NCBI GenBank assembly: GCA_964549335.1
Contig: CAZJUQ010000010.1
Coordinates: 1-64,000, forward strand
Direction of reading: 5' to 3'
Length of the DNA: 64,000 nt
DNA from: Sulfidibacterium sp964549335
GTDB taxonomy: Bacteria > Bacteroidota > Bacteroidia > Bacteroidales > F082
In this document: positions 7,918 through 16,479 of the stretch, piece after piece
How the letters are laid out: each line of letters opens with the position of its first letter
Position numbering within the stretch: the first letter of the stretch is position 1
Position numbers and translations under genes: made by a program
Notes under the pieces: generated by a model
Told to the model about the DNA's origin: nothing
Seen by the model: only the letters and a program-made list of their open reading frames with translations
Databases searched by the model: none

Positions 7918-9501
7918 TTAGTCTTTATATTTTTGAGCCACGTCGGAGGCAACATTTGTCAATATTTCGGTAGCATTGTCCGAAAGTTTTCCTTCCGCCA
8001 GTTCTTTTAAAATATCATTGTGTTTTGTTTCCATCAGGTGTAAAAATTCCGTTTGAAAATCAATTACGCTTTCCACCGGGACATTTTTCAAAAGGTTTTT
8101 AGTTCCGCAGAAAAGTATAGCCACCTGTTTACCTACGGTCATGGGAGAATATTGCGGTTGTTTTAAAATTTCCACGTTTCTTCTACCTTTGTCGAGTACT
8201 GCCAGTGTAGCGGCATCGAGGTCGGAGCCGAATTTTGCAAACGCTTCGAGTTCGCGGAATTGAGCTTGGTCGAGTTTTAGGGTACCGGCAACTTTTTTCA
8301 TTGATTTTATTTGTGCCGAACCACCCACACGCGACACGGAGATACCCACGTTAATAGCAGGACGTATTCCCGAGTTAAAGAGATTTGTTTCGAGGAATAT
8401 CTGACCGTCGGTAATTGAAATAACATTGGTAGGGATATATGCCGAAACGTCACCGGCTTGGGTTTCGATAATCGGCAAAGCGGTTAAAGAGCCGCCACCT
8501 TTTACTTTATCTTTAATACTTTCGGGGATGTTGTTCATCTGTTTTGCTATGGAATCGTCGTCAATAATTTTTGCGGCACGTTCGAGCAGTCGCGAGTGCA
8601 GATAGAATACATCACCGGGGTAAGCCTCGCGTCCCGGAGGACGTCTTAAGAGCAACGAGACTTCGCGGTAAGCAACGGCTTGTTTGGAGAGGTCGTCGTA
8701 AACAATAAGAGCCGGACGACCGGTATCGCGGAAATATTCGCCAATGGCGGCACCGGCAAAAGGAGCATAAAACTGCATTGCCGCCGGGTCGGAAGCTGTT
8801 GCCGAAACAATAACCGTATAGTCCATTGCACCGTGCTCTTCCAGGGTCTTTTGTATTTGGGCAACAGTAGAGCCTTTTTGTCCCGAAGCAACATAAATAC
8901 AGTAAACGGGTTCGCCTTTTTCGTAAAACTCTTTTTGGTTTATAATTGTATCAATGGCTATAGCCGTTTTACCGGTCTGACGGTCACCGATAATAAGTTC
9001 GCGCTGGCCTCTTCCGATTGGAATCATTGCATCGATAGCTTTTATACCTGTTTGCAGGGGTTCGTTAACCGGTTGCCTGTAGATAACACCAGGTGCTTTA
9101 CGTTCGAGGGGCATTTCAAAGAGTTCGCCTTCAATGGGACCTTTACCGTCGATGGGTTCGCCGAGGGTGTTTACCACTCGTCCCAAAAGAGCTTCGCCCA
9201 CGTTAATCGAAGAGATACGACCTGTACGTTTTACTTTGTCGCCTTCGTTAATGTCTTCGGCATCGCCCAAAAGAACCACACCCACATTATCTTCTTCGAG
9301 GTTTAGCACTATGCCCATAAGACCGTTTTTTTCAAACTCAACCAATTCGCCTTGCTCGGCATTGGAAAGTCCGTAAACACGTGCTATTCCGTCACCAATC
9401 ATTAAAACCGAACCTGTTTCTTCGAGAGAGGCTTCCGTTTCGAAACCTGCAAGTTCTTGTCGCAGTATGGCCGATATTTCAGCCGGTTTTATGTCTGCCA
9501 T
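7918..9501 (-). CDS. atpA: ATP synthase F1 subunit alpha
   Basis: 527 residues, normal for the family. The beta-barrel N-terminus (SVLMIGDGIARVYGL) is followed by the nucleotide-binding domain with P-loop GDRQTGKTAIA and the alpha signature PAINVGISVSRVGGSAQ. The C-terminal helical bundle is complete. Alpha subunits form the non-catalytic nucleotide sites of the F1 head. It lies 25 bp after atpH and 22 bp before atpG in the operon. Large open frames on the opposite strand (for example 8680-9306) are shadows of this highly constrained coding sequence. Confidence 0.98.
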   Translation of the reverse strand: MADIKPAEISAILRQELAGFETEASLEETGSVLMIGDGIARVYGLSNAEQGELVEFEKNGLMGIVLNLEEDNVGVVLLGDAEDINEGDKVKRTGRISSINVGEALLGRVVNTLGEPIDGKGPIEGELFEMPLERKAPGVIYRQPVNEPLQTGIKAIDAMIPIGRGQRELIIGDRQTGKTAIAIDTIINQKEFYEKGEPVYCIYVASGQKGSTVAQIQKTLEEHGAMDYTVIVSATASDPAAMQFYAPFAGAAIGEYFRDTGRPALIVYDDLSKQAVAYREVSLLLRRPPGREAYPGDVFYLHSRLLERAAKIIDDDSIAKQMNNIPESIKDKVKGGGSLTALPIIETQAGDVSAYIPTNVISITDGQIFLETNLFNSGIRPAINVGISVSRVGGSAQIKSMKKVAGTLKLDQAQFRELEAFAKFGSDLDAATLAVLDKGRRNVEILKQPQYSPMTVGKQVAILFCGTKNLLKNVPVESVIDFQTEFLHLMETKHNDILKELAEGKLSDNATEILTNVASDVAQKYKD

Positions 9502-9526
9502 AGTATATCTTTTTTTATCTTAAAAA

Positions 9527-10084
9527 TTAAAATTGTTTTACAAATAAATTTTTTGAAAATTCCTTTTCCAATCTTTTCAATTGATTTTGAATACTAGCAT
9601 TATATTCAAAATCGCCAAGTTTTATTACAAAACCACCTATAATATCTTGATCAACGGTTTCGTTAAGTTCTATCTCTTTGTCGGTGATTTGTTTCAGCTT
9701 GGCAATAATAGATTTGCGAATTTTATCATCGGCTTTAACGGCTGTAACCAGTTGTGCCGAAACTATATTTTTGTAATCCTTAAATATTGTATTAAAAGCG
9801 TAACAGATAGAGAGCAAATAAGAGGCACGTCCTTTTCGGCTAATGAGGTGTAAAAATTTGGAAGTAAGTTTATCGATATGTTTTCCGAAAATTTTAATCA
9901 ACAAGTCTGCTTTTTTATTATCATCAAGAACGGGATTTTCCAAAATTTTACGTAACTGCCTGTTTTCTTCCAGTACCGATTTAATGAGTTCAAGGTCTTT
10001 TGCAACCTTGTCGGTATTTTTGTACTCGACACTTAATTCAAAAACGGCTTGTGCGTACCTTTTCGATAGCAAATTAACTCTCAT
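9527..10084 (-). CDS. atpH: ATP synthase F1 subunit delta (OSCP)
   Basis: 185 residues. The N-terminal six-helix domain begins with LLSKRYAQAVFELS, and the C-terminal segment DQDIIGGFVIKLGDFEYNASIQNQLKRL is the usual delta/OSCP ending. It forms the peripheral stalk cap that binds the N-termini of alpha and the end of the b dimer. It sits 12 bp after atpF and 25 bp before atpA. Sequence conservation is low, as is typical for delta, but length, motif and position leave little doubt. Confidence 0.95.
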   Translation of the reverse strand: MRVNLLSKRYAQAVFELSVEYKNTDKVAKDLELIKSVLEENRQLRKILENPVLDDNKKADLLIKIFGKHIDKLTSKFLHLISRKGRASYLLSICYAFNTIFKDYKNIVSAQLVTAVKADDKIRKSIIAKLKQITDKEIELNETVDQDIIGGFVIKLGDFEYNASIQNQLKRLEKEFSKNLFVKQF

Positions 10085-10096
10085 TACAATGAAATG

Positions 10097-10591
10097 TTAG
10101 TTTAAGTTTGTCTCTTTCAACAATTTGTTTATATAATCTTTTTGTTTTTTTGCATCGCTGAGTTCTTCCCTGAGGATTTTCTCGGCAATTTGAACCGAAT
10201 ATTCGGCAATGGTATTTTTTATTTCCACCATTGCGGCGTTTTTTTCGTTTTCAATTCTCTCTTTTGCACTTTCAACAATTTTCGATGCTTCCTGATTTGC
10301 TTTTTCTTTAGCATCTTCTATTATTTTTTCTTTAATCTTACGTGCTTCGCGCAAAATGGCGCTACGTTCTTCTTTAGCCTCTTTCAAGAGTTTTTCGTTA
10401 TCAAGTTTCAAGAGTTTCATCTCTTCGTGAGCCTTTTTTGCTGCATCAAGAGCGTCTTGAATACTTTGTTCACGTTCGCGCAATCCTTTTAATATAGCAG
10501 GCCAGGCATATTTGCCAAGTACAAACAGAACAAGTGCAAAAGCCAAAGTCATCCAAAAGATAACACCTAATCCCGGATTAATTAACGGCAT
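10097..10591 (-). CDS. atpF: ATP synthase Fo subunit b
   Basis: 164 residues. A single N-terminal membrane helix (residues ~7-27: VIFWMTLAFALVLFVLGKYAW) is followed by a long, highly charged coiled coil (residues ~35-160) typical of the peripheral stalk. There is one b gene only, with no b' duplicate. It follows atpE after a 90-bp gap that holds a strong hairpin (10630-10654), and precedes atpH by 12 bp. Confidence 0.96.
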   Translation of the reverse strand: MPLINPGLGVIFWMTLAFALVLFVLGKYAWPAILKGLREREQSIQDALDAAKKAHEEMKLLKLDNEKLLKEAKEERSAILREARKIKEKIIEDAKEKANQEASKIVESAKERIENEKNAAMVEIKNTIAEYSVQIAEKILREELSDAKKQKDYINKLLKETNLN

Positions 10592-10629
10592 ATTTCTCTA
10601 TTTTTTTATTGTTATTAACTTTTAAAAAG

Positions 10630-10654
10630 GCATTCCGGCCAACCGCCGGAATGC
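10630..10654 (-). terminator. Intercistronic hairpin between atpE and atpF
   Basis: GCATTCCGGC and GCCGGAATGC form a perfect 10-bp stem with a 5-base loop. On the minus strand the stem is followed by CTTTTTAAAAG. It begins 27 bases after the atpE stop and ends 38 bases before the atpF start. It looks like an intrinsic terminator or attenuator inside the operon, or a 3' stabiliser. Either could help give the extra c-subunit synthesis that the c-ring requires. The structure is seen directly; its effect is inferred. Confidence 0.6.
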
Positions 10655-10681
10655 TTTTGATTTAACATAATTTGTTTTCTT

Positions 10682-10942
10682 TTACATAAATAGAATAAGA
10701 AGACAAACTACAATGGCAAAGAAGGCAACACCTTCGATAAGTGCAGCTGAAATAATCATGTTCGAACGGATATCGCCCACGGCTTCGGGTTGACGTGCAA
10801 TAGCTTCAACCGCACCGCGACCTATTTGTCCGATACCGATACCGGCACCTATTGCTGCAATTCCCGCACCGAAACCGGCACCGAGTTTTGCATAAGGAGC
10901 CAAATCAGCAACTGCTTGCAATAAGATAGATAGTAAATCCAT
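10682..10942 (-). CDS. atpE: ATP synthase Fo subunit c
   Basis: 86 residues, two membrane helices joined by the polar loop GRGAVEAIARQPEA. The first helix carries the glycine/alanine packing motif GAGFGAGIAAIGAGIGIG. The second holds the ion-carrying glutamate in ALIEGVAFFA. The residues after the glutamate are Gly-Val rather than Ser-Thr, which argues for a proton- rather than a sodium-coupled enzyme. It lies between atpB (65 bp) and the hairpin that precedes atpF. Confidence 0.97.
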   Translation of the reverse strand: MDLLSILLQAVADLAPYAKLGAGFGAGIAAIGAGIGIGQIGRGAVEAIARQPEAVGDIRSNMIISAALIEGVAFFAIVVCLLILFM

Positions 10943-11007
10943 AATTGATACTTATTTAGTTAATGATACAATTTATTTATTATTCCGATAATTTTATTTT
11001 TAACAAA

Positions 11008-12123
11008 TTAATGATGCTCGGGTTCTGCGGTTGCCATTCCGAAATAGAGTGCCGACAACAGCGTAAACACATATGCCTGGATAAAGGCAACAAGAAGTTC
11101 CAACAGATCCAAAAAGACAGAAAATCCAACCGATACCAACGATACTCCGTATCCTAACCCAACGCTAACTTTTCCGAAAATAAATATCAAACTGACAAAC
11201 CCGAGAATAACAATATGTCCCGCACTCATGTTGGCAAAAAGACGAATCATAAGCACTATAGGTTTTGTAAAGACACCCATAACCTCTACAATGGGCATCA
11301 AAGGAACGGGAATTTTCAGCCACCACGGTACACCGGGAGTATTGAAAATGTCTGTCCAGTAGTGTTTGTTTCCGCTAACCGTAGTAATTACAAAAGTAAA
11401 AGCTGCCATAACTCCGGTAACGCCGATATTTCCGGTTACATTGGCTCCTCCCGGAAAAAAGGGTACTATCCCCATAAGATTGTTTAAAAAAATGAAGAAA
11501 AAGAGCGTCAGCAAAAAGGGTAAATATGTTTCGTAACGCTTTTCGCCAATGGACGATTTTGCCACATCGTCCCGTACAAACAATATCAATGGTTCCAATA
11601 ACGATTGTAATCCCTTGGGGGCTTTGCCTTCACGTTTTTTGTACGATTTTGCCACCGACATGAATATCAAAATTACCAAAAACGAATTGAAAAGAATGGC
11701 AAAAACGGTTTTGGTAATGGAAATATCGAGCTGTGGGCGAACCTCTTCGCCCAGGGAATTTTTTCTTACTATTTTACCTTGATTGGGCCCCTGCTCTTCA
11801 CTTACGTAAAAACCTTTGTAATCGGAATGTCCGTGATGAAACCGGGAGGAGGAAAAAAGATACCAGTTTCCCCCGTCGTATAAAATTACGGGAAGAGGTA
11901 TCGAAATGTGGTGTTCACCTACCGTCAGTATATGCCACTCGTACGAGTCGGTAATATGCTCTATTATCATTTTACCTATTTCCAACTCCTCTTCCTCCGC
12001 AGCTTTAACCCCTTTTTCTTCGTTTTGGTGTTCCGAGGCTACTACCGGTAACGAACCAAAAAGAGTTGCAAAAAGGAAAAAAATTATTGTAACTGATTGA
12101 AAAACAGTATATTTTCTGCCCAT
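11008..12123 (-). CDS. atpB: ATP synthase Fo subunit a, extended Bacteroidota form
   Basis: 371 residues, about 100 more than the E. coli subunit. The C-terminal half is the normal a subunit with the essential arginine in MIRLFANMSAGH and the final helices LLELLVAFIQAYVFTLLSALY. The N-terminal ~135 residues begin with a cleavable-looking signal sequence (VTIIFFLFATLFGSLPVVAS), followed by an acidic, His-rich soluble segment that must lie outside the inner membrane. This extension is known from Bacteroidota a subunits, but its role is not established. First gene of the operon; no atpI was seen upstream, and the 255-bp AT-rich divergent gap (12124-12378) should hold the promoter. Confidence 0.96.
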   Translation of the reverse strand: MGRKYTVFQSVTIIFFLFATLFGSLPVVASEHQNEEKGVKAAEEEELEIGKMIIEHITDSYEWHILTVGEHHISIPLPVILYDGGNWYLFSSSRFHHGHSDYKGFYVSEEQGPNQGKIVRKNSLGEEVRPQLDISITKTVFAILFNSFLVILIFMSVAKSYKKREGKAPKGLQSLLEPLILFVRDDVAKSSIGEKRYETYLPFLLTLFFFIFLNNLMGIVPFFPGGANVTGNIGVTGVMAAFTFVITTVSGNKHYWTDIFNTPGVPWWLKIPVPLMPIVEVMGVFTKPIVLMIRLFANMSAGHIVILGFVSLIFIFGKVSVGLGYGVSLVSVGFSVFLDLLELLVAFIQAYVFTLLSALYFGMATAEPEHH

Positions 12124-12378
12124 TTATTTTCGGAATAGTTAGTATTATTAATTGGGTGCAATTTTACAAATAAATATGTAAAGTCAAAAACATTTTTAAA
12201 ATTTTATTTAAAATGTTTTTACATTAGGTTTAAAATAGTTTTTTTATCAATAAGTTAGATTTGCCGTTCATGTATAAATCCGTAATTTGAAACGATTTGA
12301 AGCAGTGTTTAAAATAATTATCGGACAGATATGAAAAAGTTTTTACTTTAGTGGCAAAAAAGAAAAACACAGAGAGAA

Positions 12379-13554
12379 ATGGAGCTTGATATTTTTTTTG
12401 AACCGGTAACATATAAAATTGAAAGCGAACCCGGACAGACCGATTTTAACCGTATCGGAGATATTATTACCGTAAATGAAAAGGGGAAATCCTTTCCGTC
12501 GCTCGAAAACATAAAACTTGCACTGATAGGAGTTGACGAAGACAGAATGGGATTGAAAAACAGAGGCTGCGCCGCTGCTCCCGGCAAGGTACGACCCTAT
12601 TTATACAATTTGTACTCGCATTGGACTACATTAAAAATTGCCGATCTCGGTAATATAAAAAGGGGACACACGGTAGAGGACACCTATTTTGCCGTTAAAG
12701 AGGTTACGGCATACCTTATTAAAAACGGTATAGTTCCCATTATTATCGGTGGCAGTCAGGATTTGACTTATGCCAACTATTTGGCATACGAAAACATAGG
12801 ACGTATCATAAATATAGCAACCGTTGATCCCTTGTTCGACCTCGGGCACGACGAAAACGAGCTTAATTCGCGTTCGTATTTGAGTCGTATAATATTACAT
12901 CAGCCAAACTTCTTGTTTAATTATACAAATTTAGGTTATCAAAGCTATTTTGTAAATCAAGATGCAATACAATTGATGAAAAATCTGTTTTTCGATTTTT
13001 ACCGGTTGGGCGACGTGAGGAAATACCCGGAGGAGGTGGAACCCATGGTAAGGGATGCGGATATTTTGAGTTTTGACATGTCGGCTATCCGTTATTCGGA
13101 TGCTCCCGGAAATTATTACGCCGGACCCAACGGATTCAGAGGCGAGGAGGCATGCCGCATATGTTACTATGCCGGAATGAGTGACAAATTGAGCAGCATA
13201 GGTTTTTACGAATTTAATCCCGGTCTTGACCCGCGCGGACAAACCGCACATCTGCTCGCCCAAATGATATGGTATTTTATTGACGGATTTGTAAACCGTC
13301 AGGGCGACTTTCCCGAAAAGGACCGCAACAGTTTTATCAGATTCCGTGTTTTTATTGATGATTTAAACGAAGAACTCATATTTTTGAAAAGTAAAAAAAC
13401 AGGACGTTGGTGGATTGAAGTTCCCATAAAAAACAAAGCCAACGAACGTTACGGGCGACAACATCAAATTCCGTGCTCGTACAACGATTACCGCACGGCT
13501 TTGCGCCAAGAGCTACCGGACCGTTGGTGGAAAATGCAACAAAAGTTGATGTAA
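12379..13554 (+). CDS. Arginase/formimidoylglutamase-fold protein with lost metal ligands
   Basis: 391 residues, matching the ureohydrolase superfamily by three motif positions in order. These are GGSQDLTYA (family GGxHD), TVDPLFDLG (family DAHxD), and SFDMSAIRYSDAP (family SxDxDxxDP). At these sites three of the six usual manganese ligands are replaced: His to Gln, His to Leu, and the second Asp of the last motif to Ser. A normal binuclear manganese centre is therefore unlikely and the protein is probably not an active arginase or formimidoylglutamase. Such proteins are often annotated as formimidoylglutamase in Bacteroidota. It has no signal peptide. It is transcribed divergently from atpB and 108 bp before a DEAD-box helicase gene. 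A binding or regulatory role, or a changed chemistry, is possible. Confidence 0.75.
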   Translation: MELDIFFEPVTYKIESEPGQTDFNRIGDIITVNEKGKSFPSLENIKLALIGVDEDRMGLKNRGCAAAPGKVRPYLYNLYSHWTTLKIADLGNIKRGHTVEDTYFAVKEVTAYLIKNGIVPIIIGGSQDLTYANYLAYENIGRIINIATVDPLFDLGHDENELNSRSYLSRIILHQPNFLFNYTNLGYQSYFVNQDAIQLMKNLFFDFYRLGDVRKYPEEVEPMVRDADILSFDMSAIRYSDAPGNYYAGPNGFRGEEACRICYYAGMSDKLSSIGFYEFNPGLDPRGQTAHLLAQMIWYFIDGFVNRQGDFPEKDRNSFIRFRVFIDDLNEELIFLKSKKTGRWWIEVPIKNKANERYGRQHQIPCSYNDYRTALRQELPDRWWKMQQKLM

Positions 13555-13621
13555 AATTTTATTGTTTGTCCGGAATAACCGAAATAATACCTTGTAATGT
13601 TTCATTTGGCAAAAGTATTGG

Positions 13622-13629
13622 TAATTTTG
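13622..13629 (+). promoter_or_regulatory. Minus-7 promoter element for the DEAD-box helicase
   Basis: TAATTTTG fits the Bacteroidota -7 element TAnnTTTG and lies 33 bases before the ATG at 13663. This also argues against an upstream start at 13597, which would precede the promoter. A clear -33 box at normal spacing was not found. Confidence 0.4.
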
Positions 13630-13662
13630 CCGTTTCACTTACAAACAAACCAAAAAAGAGAA

Positions 13663-14886
13663 ATGACATTCGAAGAACTAAATCTCAAGGCTCCTCTTCT
13701 GGAGGCTCTTTCGTTTATGAATTTTGAAAAAGCAACCGAGATACAAGAGAGGGCTATTCCCGAAATTTTGAAAGGAAACGATATAATTGCCTCGGCACAA
13801 ACCGGAACGGGAAAAACAGCTGCATTTATCTTACCGGTATTAAACAATTTAATAGACGGAAAACACAAAGGAACAAGCACGTTGATAATAGTGCCCACAC
13901 GTGAACTGGCACTTCAAATAGACCAACAAATTCAAGGATTTTCGTATTTTACAAATATCGAATCGATAGCCGTTTACGGAGGTGGCGACGGTTTGTCGTG
14001 GGATCAACAACGAAAAGCACTTACCGGCGGTACAGAAATTATTGTGGCAACACCGGGCAAACTTATTTCGCACCTGAATATGGGTTATGTAAAATTCGAC
14101 AACTTACGATACCTTATTTTGGATGAGGCCGACCGCATGCTCGATATGGGTTTTTTCGACGACATTCAAAAAATAATAACATACCTGCCTAAAAAACGTC
14201 AAACATTGATGTTCAGTGCAACCATGCCACCAAAAATAAGAATGCTCGCGAAAAAAGTTCTTAACAATCCCAAAGAGATAACCATAGGATTGTCGAAACC
14301 CGCCGAAGGTGTATTGCAAGCCGCTTATCTTACTTACGACAATCAAAAAATTCCGTTGATAAAGAGTCTTATTTCGGACAAACCACAAGTTAAAAGCATA
14401 CTTATTTTCAGTTCTACAAAACAAAAGCTTGGCGAAATTGTAAAAGCTTTAAAAAACAACGAATTTAAAGTAGAAGGAATATCTTCGGATTTTGACCAGG
14501 AACAGCGCGAAAAGGTTTTATTGGGTTTCAGAGCCAAAACAACAAGAGTACTTGTAGCTACCGACGTTTTGAGTCGCGGAATAGATATAAAAGACATTGA
14601 TATTGTAATAAATTTCGATGTACCAGGTGATGCGGAAGATTATGTTCACCGTGTAGGACGTACCGCACGTGCAGCCACTTCGGGCTTGGCCATTACTTTG
14701 ATAAACAGTGACGACATGTATAAATTCAGCCGTATTGAAAAACTCATAGGTTACGAAATAATGAAACTTCCGCTTCCGGAATTTTTGGGGGACGGTCCAG
14801 CATGGCAACCGGTATTGTTCAATAAGGTTACTAATAAAAAAAGGGGTAAACATTACCATAAAAAAATCCGGCGCAAAAAAAGATAG
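13663..14886 (+). CDS. DEAD-box ATP-dependent RNA helicase
   Basis: About 407 residues. All core motifs are present: Q-motif region (FEKATEIQERAIP), motif I AQTGTGKT, Ia PTRELALQ, Ib TPGKL, II DEAD, III SAT, V ATDVLSRGID and VI HRVGRTAR. The tail is short and basic (RGKHYHKKIRRKKR), as in RhlE-like helicases that bind structured RNA. It probably unwinds RNA in ribosome assembly or mRNA turnover in the cytoplasm. The ATG at 13663 (MTFEELNL) is the family start and follows a promoter element at 13622-13629. It ends tail-to-tail with the YwqK-repeat operon, with terminators for both sides between them. Confidence 0.95.
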   Translation: MTFEELNLKAPLLEALSFMNFEKATEIQERAIPEILKGNDIIASAQTGTGKTAAFILPVLNNLIDGKHKGTSTLIIVPTRELALQIDQQIQGFSYFTNIESIAVYGGGDGLSWDQQRKALTGGTEIIVATPGKLISHLNMGYVKFDNLRYLILDEADRMLDMGFFDDIQKIITYLPKKRQTLMFSATMPPKIRMLAKKVLNNPKEITIGLSKPAEGVLQAAYLTYDNQKIPLIKSLISDKPQVKSILIFSSTKQKLGEIVKALKNNEFKVEGISSDFDQEQREKVLLGFRAKTTRVLVATDVLSRGIDIKDIDIVINFDVPGDAEDYVHRVGRTARAATSGLAITLINSDDMYKFSRIEKLIGYEIMKLPLPEFLGDGPAWQPVLFNKVTNKKRGKHYHKKIRRKKR

Positions 14887-14899
14887 CAACGCCGGATTT
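14864..14899 (-). terminator. Terminator of the YwqK/lipoprotein operon
   Basis: AAATCCGGCG and CGCCGGATTT form a 10-bp perfect stem around a 16-base loop. Read on the minus strand it is followed by a run of T. It lies within and just past the helicase stop codon, so the minus-strand transcript would overlap the helicase 3' end. Confidence 0.6.
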
Positions 14900-14903
14900 G
14901 CAA

Positions 14904-14933
14904 AAACAGAATTTCCTACCTTTATTTCTGTTT
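14904..14933 (+). terminator. Terminator of the DEAD-box helicase gene
   Basis: AAACAGAA and TTCTGTTT form an 8-bp stem, followed by CTTATTTTTACGG on the plus strand. The position, 18 bases after the helicase stop, is right for an intrinsic terminator. Confidence 0.5.
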
Positions 14934-14961
14934 CTTATTTTTACGGTTTTCAAGATGCTTT

Positions 14962-16479
14962 TCAATTAACCTTTATACCGTCATATTTTATCTCTTTTCC
15001 GTTTTTGTATGTTATGGTAATAACCTGATTTCCGTCTTTATCAAATTTTTTCCAGTCGCCTGTTTTTTTACCCATTACATAACGTCCGCTTTGTTTCAAT
15101 TTTCCGTTAGGCCAAAACCATTTATGTTCTCCGTTGGGAAGGTCGTCGATAAATTTTCCTTCGAACTTTAGAGTTCCGTCGGGATAATATATTCTAACCC
15201 AACCGTTTAATAAACCTTCGGCAAAGTTTTCCTCTTTTTTGCTTTTGCCTGTAAATGTAATCCACAATCCCTCTTTTTTACCGTCTATATATTCTCCTTG
15301 TGTAATTATTTTTCCGTTTCGTCGGTACTCAACAAATTTTCCGTCGAGTTTACCTTTGTAAAAATTCTCCTTTCTTAAAATGTTACCGTCGTTGTAGAAC
15401 CAGAGCCACAGGCTGTCGGGGTCGCCGTCCGAATATTTTCCGGTCTCTTCCAATTTTCCGTTAGGATAAAAGAATTTCCAATTACCTACTCTTAAATCTT
15501 TTTTGTAAAATCCCGAAGCTTTCAGTTTTCCGTCGTCGTAATACTCTTTCCAAAAACCCTCTTTTTGACCTGCATCCGAAAATATTCCTTCGCCTATAAT
15601 TTTTCCGTGTTTAAAAATATAGGATTTCACCACTTTTCCGTTTTCATCGTATTCGCGCCGAACACCTTCGGGAATACCCTCTTTTGTATATGTTGCAACC
15701 ACTTTTATTTTTCCGTCGGGGTAATAGTCGGTTTTAACTTCAAGTGTATTAATATTTTCGGCTTTAGTCTCTTTTTCGCCGTTAACATATTTTTCGGTTG
15801 AAACAAGGTTTCCATCCCTGTCGTATGTTTTAAAATAGCCGTCTTTCAACCCGTGTTTGTAGTTTCCCGTGATATGTACCTTTTCATCGTCGTAAAACCA
15901 TATCCACTTTCCGTTTCGAAGTGAATCGGAGTCGAATCCGTTTATTCTTTGCCGGCTGACAACATAACCTTTTTTGTACCTGATAAGTTGTATTATACGT
16001 CCGTCGGTATCATATTCCACGGCTTGACCGTTTTCCAGACCGTCAACAAAAGGTATTTTGAAATGAACTTTGCCGTTAGGATACAAAACATAAGAGTATC
16101 CTTGTTTTACATCGTCCACGAAATTTTCTTTAATTACTTCGCCGTCTTGATAAGTTATACGAAAACCGTTTTTTTTCCCTTTTTTATAATTAATTTCCAA
16201 AATCAATTTACCCTCTTCATCGTAAAAGCGCCAAGTGCTGTCGAGCAAATAGTCTTTACGGTTTCCTTCCGATTTCAAAATACCTGTTTCGTAATAATTT
16301 TTCCAATACCCGTCGGGTTTTCCATTTCTCATAAAACCTTCGCTCGATATTTTTCCGTTCGGATAATGAAATACATTGTATCCGTCGGGATTTATCGAGT
16401 CGTTTTGTTGTGCAACGGTGTTAGAAACAAACATTGCAAACAAAAACAGCGGAAAAAAAATTTTTACAACTATTTTCAT
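14962..16479 (-). CDS. Exported YwqK/MORN-type repeat protein
   Basis: 505 residues with a signal peptide (MKIVVKIFFPLFLFAMFVSNTVAQ). The rest is almost entirely tandem ~23-residue repeats of the type YPNGKxxxEGxYxxGKxDGxWxxYY. They are known from YwqK-like proteins and related to MORN repeats, and predict an elongated beta-hairpin solenoid. Such proteins are often labelled 'toxin-antitoxin system YwqK family antitoxin', but nothing here supports a toxin-antitoxin role. Its start overlaps the stop of the upstream lipoprotein gene by 4 bp (ATGA), implying translational coupling and a shared function. The likely location is periplasm or surface. No sorting domain is visible at the C-terminus. 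Confidence 0.85.
   Translation of the reverse strand: MKIVVKIFFPLFLFAMFVSNTVAQQNDSINPDGYNVFHYPNGKISSEGFMRNGKPDGYWKNYYETGILKSEGNRKDYLLDSTWRFYDEEGKLILEINYKKGKKNGFRITYQDGEVIKENFVDDVKQGYSYVLYPNGKVHFKIPFVDGLENGQAVEYDTDGRIIQLIRYKKGYVVSRQRINGFDSDSLRNGKWIWFYDDEKVHITGNYKHGLKDGYFKTYDRDGNLVSTEKYVNGEKETKAENINTLEVKTDYYPDGKIKVVATYTKEGIPEGVRREYDENGKVVKSYIFKHGKIIGEGIFSDAGQKEGFWKEYYDDGKLKASGFYKKDLRVGNWKFFYPNGKLEETGKYSDGDPDSLWLWFYNDGNILRKENFYKGKLDGKFVEYRRNGKIITQGEYIDGKKEGLWITFTGKSKKEENFAEGLLNGWVRIYYPDGTLKFEGKFIDDLPNGEHKWFWPNGKLKQSGRYVMGKKTGDWKKFDKDGNQVITITYKNGKEIKYDGIKVN

Noticed and set aside
8680..9306. 208-codon plus-strand frame opposite atpA
   Set aside because: Cys/Asn/Phe-rich nonsense composition; atpA on the other strand is certain.
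14962..16479. YwqK-repeat protein as an antitoxin
   Set aside because: The label is inherited from database names. The protein is exported and no toxin gene is beside it.
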